A stretch of DNA of 64,000 nt from Bacillus_BD oryzisoli (GCF_036670025.1 NZ_CP137640.1:778001-842000), one strand, 5' to 3'. Positions 1-7,950 are shown, numbered from the stretch's first letter. Numbers and translations: made by a program. The notes: a model not told the origin generated them from the letters alone.

Positions 1-2
1 AA

Positions 3-20
3 TATACCTATATGGGTATA
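3..20. promoter_or_regulatory. CstR-like operator dyad upstream of the sulfur locus
   Basis: The sequence TATACCTATATGGGTATA is a near-perfect 18-bp dyad with one mismatched pair. It lies 44 bp before the first gene of the sulfur locus, and related dyads precede four later genes. CsoR/CstR repressors bind short GC-cored dyads flanked by TA-rich arms of this kind, and a CstR-like gene lies just downstream, so it is probably the repressor's operator. Confidence 0.65.
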
Positions 21-63
21 ATATAAAGCGTGTTGATTGGTTCTTTAATTGATGGAGGTTAGA

Positions 64-405
64 ATGGCATTATTAATTTTTAGTACAGTGATTGTCCTAT
101 TTATTTTATATAGAAGATATTTTCCTGTTCATGGCGTCCAGTGTAATCATTTTAGCGATCTTGATTTAGATAAAATAAATGTAATAGATGTAAGGGATTT
201 TAATGAATCTTGCAAGAATCCAATCGAGGGAGCAATAAATATCCCGATTGCCTATCTTAAAAGAAATTATCATGAAATTCCAAATCGTGATTTACATTTA
301 ATAGCATTAAGCTTAGTAGAAAAAAATATGGGAATACGTTTATTAAGACAAAATGGTTTTCGGGTAACTGGATATTCAATAATTGAACAGAAAAAATTTT
401 TTTAA
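64..405 (+). CDS. Membrane-anchored rhodanese-like protein lacking the catalytic Cys
   Basis: A 113-residue protein with an N-terminal hydrophobic segment (about residues 2-15) and a rhodanese-like fold containing the VIDVRDF motif. Its organisation matches the active anchored rhodanese at 1607-1969. In that paralogue the active loop is ICQSGMRS; here the same stretch reads IALSLVEKN and has no cysteine, so sulfur transfer through a persulfide is unlikely. The start ATG at 64 has GGAGG five bases upstream; the TTG at 49 and ATG at 52 have no such spacing. It is the first gene of the sulfur locus and may be a decaying or regulatory pseudo-rhodanese. Confidence 0.7.
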   Translation: MALLIFSTVIVLFILYRRYFPVHGVQCNHFSDLDLDKINVIDVRDFNESCKNPIEGAINIPIAYLKRNYHEIPNRDLHLIALSLVEKNMGIRLLRQNGFRVTGYSIIEQKKFF

Positions 406-444
406 AGGAAAACTCATTAAACTAAGCGTTAAGGAGGTAGAAAA

Positions 445-708
445 ATGGATTATAATGATCAAATGAAAAATAGGGTAAAACGTATTGACGGGCAGTTAAA
501 AGGAATTTTAAGAATGATGGAAGAAAATAAGGAATGCAAGGAAGTCATTACTCAGTTATCTGCAGCCAGAACTGCCATTGACCGTACAATTGGAGTTGTC
601 GTAAGTTCTAATTTAGTGGAGTGTGTTCAAAAAAGTCATGAGCTAAGTGACAAAAGTACAGAAGAGTTAGTAAAAGAAGCCGTTAATCTGTTAGTAAAAA
701 GTCGGTAA
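445..708 (+). CDS. cstR: CstR-type persulfide-sensing repressor (CsoR family)
   Basis: An 87-residue all-helical CsoR/FrmR-family regulator. The family's two key cysteines are at residues 31 (KECKE) and 60 (LVECVQ), the positions used by CstR to form di- and trisulfide links with reactive sulfur. The copper-ligand histidine of true CsoR is absent next to Cys60. It sits inside a sulfurtransferase locus, is preceded by GGAGG, and is followed by several TACCC...GGGTA dyads, so it most likely represses this cluster until sulfide or persulfide accumulates. The B. subtilis counterpart by context is YrkD. Confidence 0.85.
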   Translation: MDYNDQMKNRVKRIDGQLKGILRMMEENKECKEVITQLSAARTAIDRTIGVVVSSNLVECVQKSHELSDKSTEELVKEAVNLLVKSR

Positions 709-740
709 AAAAGATTTGACACTTTTCTTTATTTTTATTA

Positions 741-760
741 TTATACCCATATGGGTAATA
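741..760. promoter_or_regulatory. Perfect CstR-like operator before tusA
   Basis: TACCCATATGGGTA (744-757) is a perfect 14-bp palindrome with TA-rich flanks, located between cstR and the first tusA, 34 bp before the tusA start. It is the cleanest copy of the dyad repeated through the locus. Confidence 0.7.
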
Positions 761-793
761 GTATAAATAATAAGGAACAGGAGGAATGAAAGG

Positions 794-1015
794 ATGAATG
801 TAACTAAAATATTAGATGCAAAAGGTTTAGCCTGTCCGATGCCAATTGTTAAAACAAAAAAAGCTATAAATGAACTTGAATCTGGTCAGATTCTAGAAAT
901 CCATACAACAGATAAAGGTTCAAAAAATCACCTATCCGCTTGGGCTAAATCAGGTGGACATGAATTACTAGAATACGAAGAGGAAAACAATATTTTAAAA
1001 TTTTGGATTAAATAA
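794..1015 (+). CDS. tusA: TusA-family sulfur carrier, copy 1
   Basis: A 73-residue TusA/SirA-like protein. The CPMP motif with the persulfide-carrying cysteine is at residue 14, in the usual helix N-cap. TusA proteins relay persulfide sulfur between rhodaneses, DsrE proteins and acceptors in the cytoplasm. It is nearly identical to the copy at 4121-4348, which suggests a local duplication, and it is the closest gene downstream of the perfect operator. B. subtilis YrkI is the likely counterpart family. Confidence 0.9.
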   Translation: MNVTKILDAKGLACPMPIVKTKKAINELESGQILEIHTTDKGSKNHLSAWAKSGGHELLEYEEENNILKFWIK

Positions 1016-1037
1016 GGCTAATTTTTTTAACTTTAAT

Positions 1038-1056
1038 TATACCCATACCGGTATTA
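1038..1056. promoter_or_regulatory. CstR-like operator before dsrE
   Basis: TATACCCATACCGGTATTA carries a TACCC left half and a GGTA right half, with a perfect 10-bp core ATACCGGTAT at 1045-1054. It is 29 bp upstream of the dsrE start and is a variant of the dyads at 3-20 and 741-760. Confidence 0.55.
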
Positions 1057-1084
1057 GTAAAAATAACATCTCGGAGGTAACCTT

Positions 1085-1564
1085 ATGACAGATAAGAAAA
1101 AGACAACCATTATCTTATTTAGTGGAGATTATGATAAAACAATGGCAGCTTATATCATTGCAAATGGGGCGGCTGCATATGACCATGAAGTAACAATTTT
1201 TCACACATTTTGGGGATTAAACGCCCTTCGTAAAGATGAAAAGACTCAGGTGAAAAAAGGGTTTATGGAAAAAATGTTTGGAAAAATAATGCCAAGAGGT
1301 GCAGATAAAATGGGACTTTCGAAAATGAACTTTGCCGGCTTTGGTCCTAAAATGATTAAGGATGTTATGAAAAAACACAACGCGATGCCTCTACCGCAAC
1401 TAATCGAAATGGCACAAGAGCAGGATGTAAAATTAGTTGCTTGTACGATGACGATGGATTTATTAGGTCTACAAAAAGAAGAACTGCTAGATAACATTGA
1501 ATATGCAGGGGTAGCTGCGTATTTGGCAGATGCCCAAGAAGGAAATGTAAATCTATTTATTTAG
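1085..1564 (+). CDS. DsrE/DsrF-like sulfur-transfer protein (YrkE-like)
   Basis: A 159-residue protein with the DsrE-type N-terminus (IILFSGDYDK), hydrophobic strands and a conserved cysteine at residue 120 in the VACTMTMDLLG stretch, the expected sulfur-carrying position. Length and context match B. subtilis YrkE, of the DsrE2 subgroup. DsrE2 proteins receive persulfide from TusA or rhodanese partners, all of which are encoded here. It has a GGAGG ribosome site and its own upstream operator-like dyad. No membrane segment is evident. Confidence 0.85.
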   Translation: MTDKKKTTIILFSGDYDKTMAAYIIANGAAAYDHEVTIFHTFWGLNALRKDEKTQVKKGFMEKMFGKIMPRGADKMGLSKMNFAGFGPKMIKDVMKKHNAMPLPQLIEMAQEQDVKLVACTMTMDLLGLQKEELLDNIEYAGVAAYLADAQEGNVNLFI

Positions 1565-1606
1565 AAGAAACGGGGAATTATCCCCTGATAATAGGAGGGA
1601 CTAGTC

Positions 1607-1969
1607 TTGGAATATGTGAATTATATTGTTATTGCTCTATTTCTATTCTTGATTATTCAACGCATGATGCCAACAAAAGGTGTTAGACATATATCTACAG
1701 CACAATTGAAAAGTGAATTAAAGGATAAAAATAAGCAATTTGTTGATGTCCGAACACCCGGAGAGTTTAAGGGCAGCCATATTAAAGAATTTAGAAATAT
1801 CCCTCTACAACAACTTGCGCAAAAATGTGAGAAAGAACTATCCAAGGATAAAGAAGTTGTTGTGATATGTCAAAGTGGTATGAGAAGTCAAAAGGCTAGT
1901 AAGTTCCTAACAAAATCAGGATTTACAAAAGTAACAAATGTCAAAGGCGGCATGAGTGCCTGGAACTAA
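1607..1969 (+). CDS. Membrane-anchored rhodanese-like sulfurtransferase
   Basis: A 120-residue protein with one N-terminal membrane segment (about residues 5-18) followed by a single rhodanese domain. The active loop ICQSGMRS carries the catalytic Cys88, and the VDVRTPGEF signature is present. The start is TTG at 1607, preceded by AGGAGGG at good spacing; no better ATG exists. It probably generates or transfers persulfide sulfur at the inner face of the membrane. It is the active counterpart of the Cys-less protein at 64-405. Confidence 0.85.
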   Translation: MEYVNYIVIALFLFLIIQRMMPTKGVRHISTAQLKSELKDKNKQFVDVRTPGEFKGSHIKEFRNIPLQQLAQKCEKELSKDKEVVVICQSGMRSQKASKFLTKSGFTKVTNVKGGMSAWN

Positions 1970-1994
1970 TAGAAATTGAATGAGGTCTTTTACA

Positions 1995-2291
1995 ATGAGA
2001 GAAATGACTGCAAAAGAAGTAGAAACATTATTGAATGAAGGAAAGACATTAAATATTATAGATGTACGTGAAGTTGACGAAGTAGCAGCCGGAAAAATAC
2101 CAGGTGCAGTTCATATTCCATTAGGATTAATGGAGTTTCGTATACATGAATTTGATAAAGCAAAAGAGTATATCATGGTTTGCCGTTCAGGAGCTAGAAG
2201 CAGCCGTGCAACTCAATTTCTTGAAAGCTATGGATTTAACGTAATTAACATGGCTGGAGGAATGCTTTCTTGGGAAGGAAAAGTTAAATAA
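1995..2291 (+). CDS. Single-domain rhodanese
   Basis: A soluble 98-residue rhodanese with IIDVREVDE and the active loop VCRSGARSS, catalytic Cys63. The ATG at 1995 is preferred over the in-frame ATG at 1980 because GAGG lies nine bases upstream and the protein then begins directly with the domain (MREMTAKEVE). It starts 25 bases after the anchored rhodanese, so the two are cotranscribed. Role: persulfide transfer within the sulfide-detoxification pathway. Confidence 0.85.
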   Translation: MREMTAKEVETLLNEGKTLNIIDVREVDEVAAGKIPGAVHIPLGLMEFRIHEFDKAKEYIMVCRSGARSSRATQFLESYGFNVINMAGGMLSWEGKVK

Positions 2292-2309
2292 ATTTTTTTC
2301 GTAAAAACA

Positions 2310-2326
2310 ATACCCCAATACGTATA
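2310..2326. promoter_or_regulatory. Weak CstR-like operator before the TusA-rhodanese fusion
   Basis: ATACCCCAATACGTATA resembles the other dyads of the locus, with a clear ATACCCC left half and a degenerate GTATA right half. It lies 18 bp before the next start codon. Confidence 0.4.
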
Positions 2327-2344
2327 AAAACAGGAGGCTTTAAA

Positions 2345-2920
2345 ATGGAGTACTTAAAAGCAAACGTGATTTTAGATGCAAAAGGATTAGCATGCCCGAT
2401 GCCAATTGTAAAAACAAAAAAGGCGATGAGTAATTTAGAGGCAGGGCAAGTATTAGAAGTTCAAGCGACAGATAAAGGATCTAAATCCGATATAAAAGCT
2501 TGGGCGGAAAGCTCAGGACATCAGTATTTAGGGACGATTGAAGAAGGGAAAGTGTTAAAACATTATCTTCGTAAATCTTCTGATGATGAGGTACCGGAGA
2601 AAAAATATCCACACATCATTAATAATGAAGAGTTAGAAAGAAAACTAGAGGCTAATGAAAACATAGTGGTCCTAGATGTAAGAGAAGCGGCAGAATATGC
2701 ATTTAACCATATTCCAAATGCTATTAATATTCCTTTAGGTGAATTAGAAGAACAATTAAATGAATTAAATAAAGAAAATGAAATCTTTGTGGTTTGTCGT
2801 ACAGGGAGCCGTAGTGATCTTGCTGCGCGAAAGTTATCAGAAAAAGGGTTTGCCAATGTGATCAATGTTGTTCCTGGAATGAGTGAATGGTCTGGTAATA
2901 CAACGGGTATTCATGATTAA
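2345..2920 (+). CDS. TusA-rhodanese fusion (YrkF-like)
   Basis: A 191-residue two-domain protein. Residues 1-75 are a TusA domain (CPMP, Cys17). Residues 88-185 are a rhodanese domain with VVLDVREAAE and the active loop VVCRTGSRSD, Cys151. The fusion places donor and carrier in one chain, so sulfur can pass from rhodanese to TusA directly. B. subtilis YrkF has the same architecture and neighbours. AGGAGG precedes the ATG. Confidence 0.9.
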   Translation: MEYLKANVILDAKGLACPMPIVKTKKAMSNLEAGQVLEVQATDKGSKSDIKAWAESSGHQYLGTIEEGKVLKHYLRKSSDDEVPEKKYPHIINNEELERKLEANENIVVLDVREAAEYAFNHIPNAINIPLGELEEQLNELNKENEIFVVCRTGSRSDLAARKLSEKGFANVINVVPGMSEWSGNTTGIHD

Positions 2921-2945
2921 TAGTATATTTTTTTTGAATTCATAA

Positions 2946-2962
2946 ATACTATAGGGGGTAAT
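2946..2962. promoter_or_regulatory. CstR-like half-dyad overlapping the ribosome site of the persulfide dioxygenase
   Basis: ATACTATAGGGGGTAAT has a good GGGGGTA right half and a shortened left half, five bases before the start codon at 2967. Its G-run is also the Shine-Dalgarno, so the match may partly reflect ribosome binding. Confidence 0.35.
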
Positions 2963-2966
2963 GTAG

Positions 2967-4103
2967 ATGACTCTAAAAGTAATGACTGCCAAACAACTGG
3001 CTAAAAAAGTATTAAATAAAGAAGAATTGTTTATTCTTGATGTCCGCAATGAAAGTGATTTTCGTGATTGGAAAGTTGAAGGAGAAAATTTCCAATATTT
3101 AAATGTTCCATATTTCGAGTTAATTGATGGTATTGAACCAATTGCTGATCAAATTCCAAAAAATCAAGATGTCCTTGTGATTTGTGCTAAAGGTGGGTCT
3201 TCTGTATTTGTTGGAGAACAATTAGTTGATGCGAAATTTGATAATATTTACACTTTAGAAGACGGAATGCAAGCTTGGAGCAGGTACCTAGAAAAGGTAA
3301 AGGTATATGAAGATAACAACCTTAAAGTATTCCAATTTATCCGCGTAGGAAAAGGGTGCCTATCGTACATGGTTGTATCTGGTCAGGAAGCTCTCATTGT
3401 TGATCCCACACGTTTTGTAGATGATTACGTAAAAGCTGCGGAAAATGAAGGAGCAAAAATTACTCACATTGTCGATTCTCATTTACACGCTGATCATATC
3501 TCAGGTGGTAACATGCTAGCGGAAATGACAGGTGCAAAATATTACATTATGAAGAGTGAAGGTGCAGTATTTAATTTTGAGGCATTAGAAAATTATCAAA
3601 AGATTGAGTTCGAGCAAGTACAACTGGAAGTCTTAGCTGTAAAAACTCCTGGACATACACCTGGCAGCGTATCATTTTTTGTGAACGAAAAACTTTTATT
3701 CTCAGGTGATACTATTTTTATTAGTGGATTAGGTCGTCCTGACCTCGGAAATAAAGTACGTGAATGGGCAAATGATTTGTTTAATACCGTTCATAACAAG
3801 GTATCACAAATTGCAGATGATGTGATTGTACTCCCTGGTCATTATGCTGACTTGGATACTGAGATAAACTCAGAGGGATATATAGGCGATACGCTTGGGA
3901 GGATTAGGCAACGCAATAAAAATATGTTTACTGCTGCCAAAGATGAATTTCTTGATCGTGTTGAAAGGTCAGCAAGTTCAGTTAAACCGCCTAATTTTGA
4001 AGAAATAGTTGCGATTAATCGTGGAGTTGAAAAAGTGGATTCTGATAAAATGCAAGAGTTGGAAATTGGACCTAACCGTTGCGCTGTACATCACATTGAA
4101 TAA
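2967..4103 (+). CDS. Rhodanese-metallo-beta-lactamase fusion, persulfide dioxygenase-like (YrkH-like)
   Basis: A 378-residue fusion. Residues 1-110 form a rhodanese domain (active loop VICAKGGSS, Cys73). Residues from about 120 form an ETHE1-like metallo-beta-lactamase domain with HLHADH (172-177), TPGHTPGS, SGDTIF and LPGHYAD metal-ligand motifs. Such proteins oxidise persulfide to sulfite or thiosulfate with a mononuclear iron. The order (rhodanese first) is that of B. subtilis YrkH and the reverse of S. aureus CstB. It is the central catabolic enzyme of the locus. Confidence 0.9.
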   Translation: MTLKVMTAKQLAKKVLNKEELFILDVRNESDFRDWKVEGENFQYLNVPYFELIDGIEPIADQIPKNQDVLVICAKGGSSVFVGEQLVDAKFDNIYTLEDGMQAWSRYLEKVKVYEDNNLKVFQFIRVGKGCLSYMVVSGQEALIVDPTRFVDDYVKAAENEGAKITHIVDSHLHADHISGGNMLAEMTGAKYYIMKSEGAVFNFEALENYQKIEFEQVQLEVLAVKTPGHTPGSVSFFVNEKLLFSGDTIFISGLGRPDLGNKVREWANDLFNTVHNKVSQIADDVIVLPGHYADLDTEINSEGYIGDTLGRIRQRNKNMFTAAKDEFLDRVERSASSVKPPNFEEIVAINRGVEKVDSDKMQELEIGPNRCAVHHIE

Positions 4104-4120
4104 TAGGAGGCAACTAAAAA

Positions 4121-4348
4121 ATGAATGTAGCTAAAGTATTAGATGCAAAAGGCTTGGCTTGTCCAATGCCCATTGTGAAAACAAAAAAAGCCATAAATGA
4201 ACTTGAATCAGGTCAAGTATTAGAAATCCATACAACAGATAAAGGCGCAAAGAATGACCTTACAGCCTGGGCAAAGTCAGGAGGACACGATCTTTTAAAA
4301 TACGAAGAAGACAATGATGTATTAAAATTTTGGATTCAAAAAGGATGA
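4121..4348 (+). CDS. tusA: TusA-family sulfur carrier, copy 2
   Basis: A 75-residue TusA protein with CPMP (Cys14), differing from copy 1 at only a handful of positions. It starts 17 bases after the dioxygenase gene with AGGAGG, in the position of B. subtilis yrkI. It is followed by an intrinsic terminator-like hairpin before the membrane transporter gene. Confidence 0.9.
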   Translation: MNVAKVLDAKGLACPMPIVKTKKAINELESGQVLEIHTTDKGAKNDLTAWAKSGGHDLLKYEEDNDVLKFWIQKG

Positions 4349-4352
4349 TAAT

Positions 4353-4380
4353 AAAGGGAACTGAAAAGGTTCCCTTTTCT
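4353..4380 (+). terminator. Intrinsic terminator or attenuator after tusA copy 2
   Basis: AAAGGGAAC at 4353-4361 pairs with GTTCCCTTT at 4369-4377, followed by Ts. It stands between tusA and the TauE gene, so it probably lowers rather than abolishes transporter expression. Confidence 0.6.
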
Positions 4381-4398
4381 GAATAAAAGGAGGAAGAA

Positions 4399-5175
4399 AT
4401 GGATATTAGCTTGATAATCACGATCTTCCTAATTGGATTTATAGGTTCATTTATTTCAGGGATGTTAGGAATTGGTGGAGCTATTATTAACTTCCCAATG
4501 CTATTATATATTCCAGCCGCTCTTGGGGTAGGACATTTTACGGCACATGAAGTTTCAGGAATTACAGCTGTACAGGTTTTCTTTGCTACAATTGGCGGTG
4601 TTTTTGCTTACCGCAAAGGCGGGTTTATAAACAAAACTCTGATTGTTTACATGGGGATTAGTATTCTGTTTGGAAGTTTTATTGGAGGGATCGGCTCCAA
4701 TCATATGACGGAAAGCGGAGTAAATATCGTTTATGGAATTTTAGCTTTGCTTGCCGTAATTATGATGTTGGTACCTAAAAAAGGTATTGATGATATTTCC
4801 TTAGATAAGGTGAAATTTAACAAGTGGCTTGCGGCACTTCTAGCATTTATTGTCGGGATTGGGGCAGGTATTGTAGGTGCTGGAGGAGCATTTCTGCTTG
4901 TCCCCATTATGCTTGTCGTATTAAGGATACCTACAAGAATGACTATTGCCTCTTCCTTGGCTATTACACTTATTTCATCTATTGGTACTATCACCGCTAA
5001 AATCTCAAATGGGCAAGTAGAAATTCTTCCATCTCTTATGATGGTTGCGGCCAGTTTAATTGCCTCCCCACTAGGAGCAAATGCTGGAAAAAGAATGAAT
5101 ACAAAAGTTCTACAAATCATTATGGGAATATTAATCTTGGCTACGGCAATAAAGACATGGATGGATATATTATAA
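4399..5175 (+). CDS. TauE/SafE-family sulfur-anion exporter (YrkJ-like)
   Basis: A 258-residue polytopic protein with about eight hydrophobic segments and the two internally repeated glycine-rich motifs of the TauE/SafE family (GMLGIGGAIINFP near residue 22; GAGIVGAGGAFLLVP near residue 156). Family members move sulfite, thiosulfate or sulfonates. As the last gene of the locus it probably exports the oxidation products of the dioxygenase. B. subtilis YrkJ sits at the same position. Confidence 0.88.
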   Translation: MDISLIITIFLIGFIGSFISGMLGIGGAIINFPMLLYIPAALGVGHFTAHEVSGITAVQVFFATIGGVFAYRKGGFINKTLIVYMGISILFGSFIGGIGSNHMTESGVNIVYGILALLAVIMMLVPKKGIDDISLDKVKFNKWLAALLAFIVGIGAGIVGAGGAFLLVPIMLVVLRIPTRMTIASSLAITLISSIGTITAKISNGQVEILPSLMMVAASLIASPLGANAGKRMNTKVLQIIMGILILATAIKTWMDIL

Positions 5176-5220
5176 ATTTCATAATGATAGTGGATACTAT
5201 ATTGAAAGGCTGGTTGAACG

Positions 5221-5823
5221 ATGAATCTTTGGAATACTCGGTTTAAGATGGAAAACTATGTGTATGGAAAGGAGCCAAATGTTTTCTTAGCAGAAATGCA
5301 GCGGAAACTCCAAATAAAAGGCCGTGCTTTAGCAATCGCAGAAGGCGAAGGACGTAATGCAGTTTTCTTGGCTGAACAAGGAATGGACGTGACAGCATGG
5401 GACTATGCAGAATCAGGGTTAGAAAAAACTAAAAAGCTTGGAAAGGAACGAGGTGTAAAGGTTCATACTGAGCTTGTAGACTTAAGTGAAGCTTCCTGGA
5501 AAAAAGAGCAATGGGATGAAATCATATGTATATTTGGGCATTTCCCAAAGGAATTACGAACAAAAACACTCCTAGGAGTAAGGGATGCAGTGAAACCGGG
5601 TGGTTATTTTTTAACAGAAGTTTATTCGTATAAACAAATCCCCTACAATAGTGGAGGACCACGCGAATTAAATTTTTTGTATAAACCTGAGGAATTTTTA
5701 CAAACCTTTACTGATTGGCGTTTTGTTCACTTTTTTATGGGAGAGGTTGTTCGTCACGAGGGAGAACTACATAATGGTTTATCCCATGTTATTCAATTTA
5801 TAGGACAAAAACCGATCGATTAG
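5221..5823 (+). CDS. Class I SAM-dependent methyltransferase
   Basis: A 200-residue protein with a Rossmann-type SAM fold: motif I AIAEGEGRNAVFLAEQG (about residues 38-54), an acidic residue after strand 2 (VTAWDYAE) and the KPGG turn near residue 125. Substrate cannot be read from sequence; it resembles the TehB/thiol-methyltransferase-sized group. It follows the TauE gene by 45 bases on the same strand and may be cotranscribed with the sulfur locus. Methylation of sulfide or a thiol is only an inference from position. Confidence 0.8.
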   Translation: MNLWNTRFKMENYVYGKEPNVFLAEMQRKLQIKGRALAIAEGEGRNAVFLAEQGMDVTAWDYAESGLEKTKKLGKERGVKVHTELVDLSEASWKKEQWDEIICIFGHFPKELRTKTLLGVRDAVKPGGYFLTEVYSYKQIPYNSGGPRELNFLYKPEEFLQTFTDWRFVHFFMGEVVRHEGELHNGLSHVIQFIGQKPID

Positions 5824-5941
5824 ATTTATGATAATAATTTAGTTTCTTAATCGTCTTTTGCTCATTTGTTAATAGGATCTTTCTCTAATGGATATTTAGA
5901 ATAAGATTAGTAAACGATAACAATGATAGGAGGGATCGATC

Positions 5942-6160
5942 ATGTTTGATGAAATGTCTGATGATGAAAAGGAAAAACTTGAAGAAGTTCTGAAAAATTC
6001 AATTGAAACGGAAGAAGATTTAATGCGTACTTATCTGATAGGTGCTGAGCGGGTCCAAGATGATGATGAGCTAAAAGAACGTCTCGAAAATTTCGCGCAG
6101 GGAAATGCGAAACGGACAAAGCAGCTGATCGATGAGCTGAATGAAATGAAGGAAGAATAG
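5942..6160 (+). CDS. Small acidic helical protein, unknown function
   Basis: A 72-residue, highly charged protein rich in Glu, Asp and Lys and predicted by eye to be almost entirely helical. There is no signal peptide, membrane segment or cysteine. AGGAGG stands eight bases before the ATG and a strong terminator follows. I do not recognise the family. Confidence 0.7.
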   Translation: MFDEMSDDEKEKLEEVLKNSIETEEDLMRTYLIGAERVQDDDELKERLENFAQGNAKRTKQLIDELNEMKEE

Positions 6161-6171
6161 AAGTGTTAAAT

Positions 6172-6204
6172 AAAAAAGAGCCGATTCCCGAACGGCTCTT
6201 TTTT
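6172..6204. terminator. Bidirectional intrinsic terminator
   Basis: AAAAAAGAGCCG pairs with CGGCTCTTTTTT across a 9-base loop. It serves both the small acidic gene (+) and cysQ (-), which converge here. Confidence 0.9.
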
Positions 6205-6210
6205 ATTAAT

Positions 6211-7008
6211 TTATCGCACAATAAACCAGCCGTTCACAAGCTGTTCTTTATTATACAACAAGGGCTGATTGGTTTTAGCATCGATAACTTCTCCGCCGGC
6301 AGCTTCAACAATTGCCTGGCCTGCTGCTGTATCCCATTCCATTGTTGGAGCAAAGCGCGGGTAGACATTTGCCTTTCCTTCTGCCACTAGACAAAATTTC
6401 AAGGAGCTTCCTGCGGAAATCATGTCAACCTCTCCATGCTCCTTTTTAAGGCTCCCGACAAATGTCTCAGTTTCAGGAGATAAATGAGAGCGGCTTGCAA
6501 CAACTATATATGGACCCTCATGACCAACTTTAATTTTTGGGGAAACGGCTAATAGGTCTTCCTCTGAGGTTAGCTGATGAGTGCTGTACTGGTTAATTTT
6601 AAAAGCTCCAAGCTGGTTTGAAAAATACATTTCATCCTTAACTGGAACGTAGATTACACCCAGGATAGGCTTTTGATTATGAACAAGTGCAATATTTACA
6701 GTGAACTCCCCGTTACGGTTTACGAATTCCTTCGTTCCATCTAAAGGATCGACAATCCAAAGCGTGTTCCATTTTTTTCGTTCCTCAAAAGGAAGGTGCT
6801 GGCCTTCTTCGCTTAATATAGGAATCGAGGGATAGCTCTGACTCAAATGTTTAACAATAATCTCATGTGACTTTCGATCGGCTAATGTAAGCGGTGATGC
6901 ATCCTCTTTAGTTTCCACTTGAAAGTCTGTGTCATACACCTCTAAAATCTTTTTCCCTGCCTCATAGGCAGCTTTTGTTATATCCAGTATTTGAATCGTT
7001 TCTAGCAT
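6211..7008 (-). CDS. cysQ: 3'(2'),5'-bisphosphate nucleotidase
   Basis: A 265-residue inositol-monophosphatase superfamily enzyme. The metal-binding signature DPLDGTKEF (about residues 85-93) with the Lys-Glu variant is typical of CysQ rather than true inositol monophosphatases, and the C-terminal WDTAAGQAI motif is present. CysQ hydrolyses 3'-phosphoadenosine 5'-phosphate made during sulfate assimilation. The ATG at 7008 is preferred to that at 7017 because AAGGATG lies six bases before it, whereas the first ATG is inside that ribosome site. It may be linked functionally to the sulfur locus upstream. Confidence 0.88.
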   Translation of the reverse strand: MLETIQILDITKAAYEAGKKILEVYDTDFQVETKEDASPLTLADRKSHEIIVKHLSQSYPSIPILSEEGQHLPFEERKKWNTLWIVDPLDGTKEFVNRNGEFTVNIALVHNQKPILGVIYVPVKDEMYFSNQLGAFKINQYSTHQLTSEEDLLAVSPKIKVGHEGPYIVVASRSHLSPETETFVGSLKKEHGEVDMISAGSSLKFCLVAEGKANVYPRFAPTMEWDTAAGQAIVEAAGGEVIDAKTNQPLLYNKEQLVNGWFIVR

Positions 7009-7169
7009 GCAAATCATCCTTAGTATTTATTAGTTGCTTTCTTAAAAATAAAAATGAAATAATATATGTAGAAAAATTTAGAAATATTGAGTAAAGAGAA
7101 TTAATGTAATTCTACATAAAAGGTACTAATCCTGCAAATGAATGATTCCGTAAATTGGAGGTAATCGAA

Positions 7170-7940
7170 ATGGATTTACAGTTAGCTGGTAAAAAAGCGA
7201 TTATTACAGGGGGAAGCCGCGGCATTGGGAAAGCGGTTGCGCGTCAATTAGCCTTAGAAGGGGTTGATTGTGTCATCTGCTCCAGAAATGAAACAGTGTT
7301 AAAAGCGGCAGCCAAGGAAATTAGCGAGGAAACAGGACGGAATATTTACCCTGTCACAGCTGATTTGGGAAATCCTGATTCCATTCAACATTTAGTAGAA
7401 ACTGCCGTAGATTTATTGGGAGGAATTGATATTCTGATAAACAATGGAGCCCGTGTAAGCGGAAAGGAACCTGAAGGTTTTAATGAAGTTAGTGATGAAT
7501 TAATTTTAAAGGATTTCGAGGAAAAATTTCTCGGCTATTTCCGCTGTACAAGAGCTGTCGCTCCATATATGAAGGAAAATAATTGGGGTCGAATTATTAA
7601 TGTGAGCGGCTTGGCTGCCAGAATGGGCGGAAGCGTTAGTGCAGGGGCACGAAATGTTTCAGTTGTTCATTTAACGAAGACCTCATCACTAGAGTTAGGA
7701 AAATACGGGATTAATGTGAATGCTGTCTATCCAGGGTTTACAGAAACGGAAACCATCAATGAACGAATTCCAAATGAAGAGGATAGAGCGAAGCTTGCCA
7801 GCATGAATTCAATTGGCCGCTTGGTGAATGCCCAAGACGTGGCAAATGCCATAACATTCCTGGCATCGCCATTATCAGTCTCCATTAGCGGCGAAGTACT
7901 CCCTCTGACAGGCGGTGCAGGTAACTCTGTATTTTATTAA
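7170..7940 (+). CDS. Short-chain dehydrogenase/reductase family protein with atypical active site
   Basis: A 256-residue SDR with the TGGSRGIG cofactor motif (residues 13-20), the NNGA motif (91-94) and the NVSG strand carrying Ser146. The canonical Tyr-xxx-Lys pair is not found: the aligned positions are Ala158 and Asn162 in the stretch SAGARNVSVVHLTK. Cofactor binding is probably kept but classic proton relay is not. The ATG at 7170 has GGAGG at correct spacing; the TTG at 7155 is within that ribosome site. Substrate unknown. Confidence 0.85.
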   Translation: MDLQLAGKKAIITGGSRGIGKAVARQLALEGVDCVICSRNETVLKAAAKEISEETGRNIYPVTADLGNPDSIQHLVETAVDLLGGIDILINNGARVSGKEPEGFNEVSDELILKDFEEKFLGYFRCTRAVAPYMKENNWGRIINVSGLAARMGGSVSAGARNVSVVHLTKTSSLELGKYGINVNAVYPGFTETETINERIPNEEDRAKLASMNSIGRLVNAQDVANAITFLASPLSVSISGEVLPLTGGAGNSVFY

Positions 7941-7950
7941 AAATCAAGGG

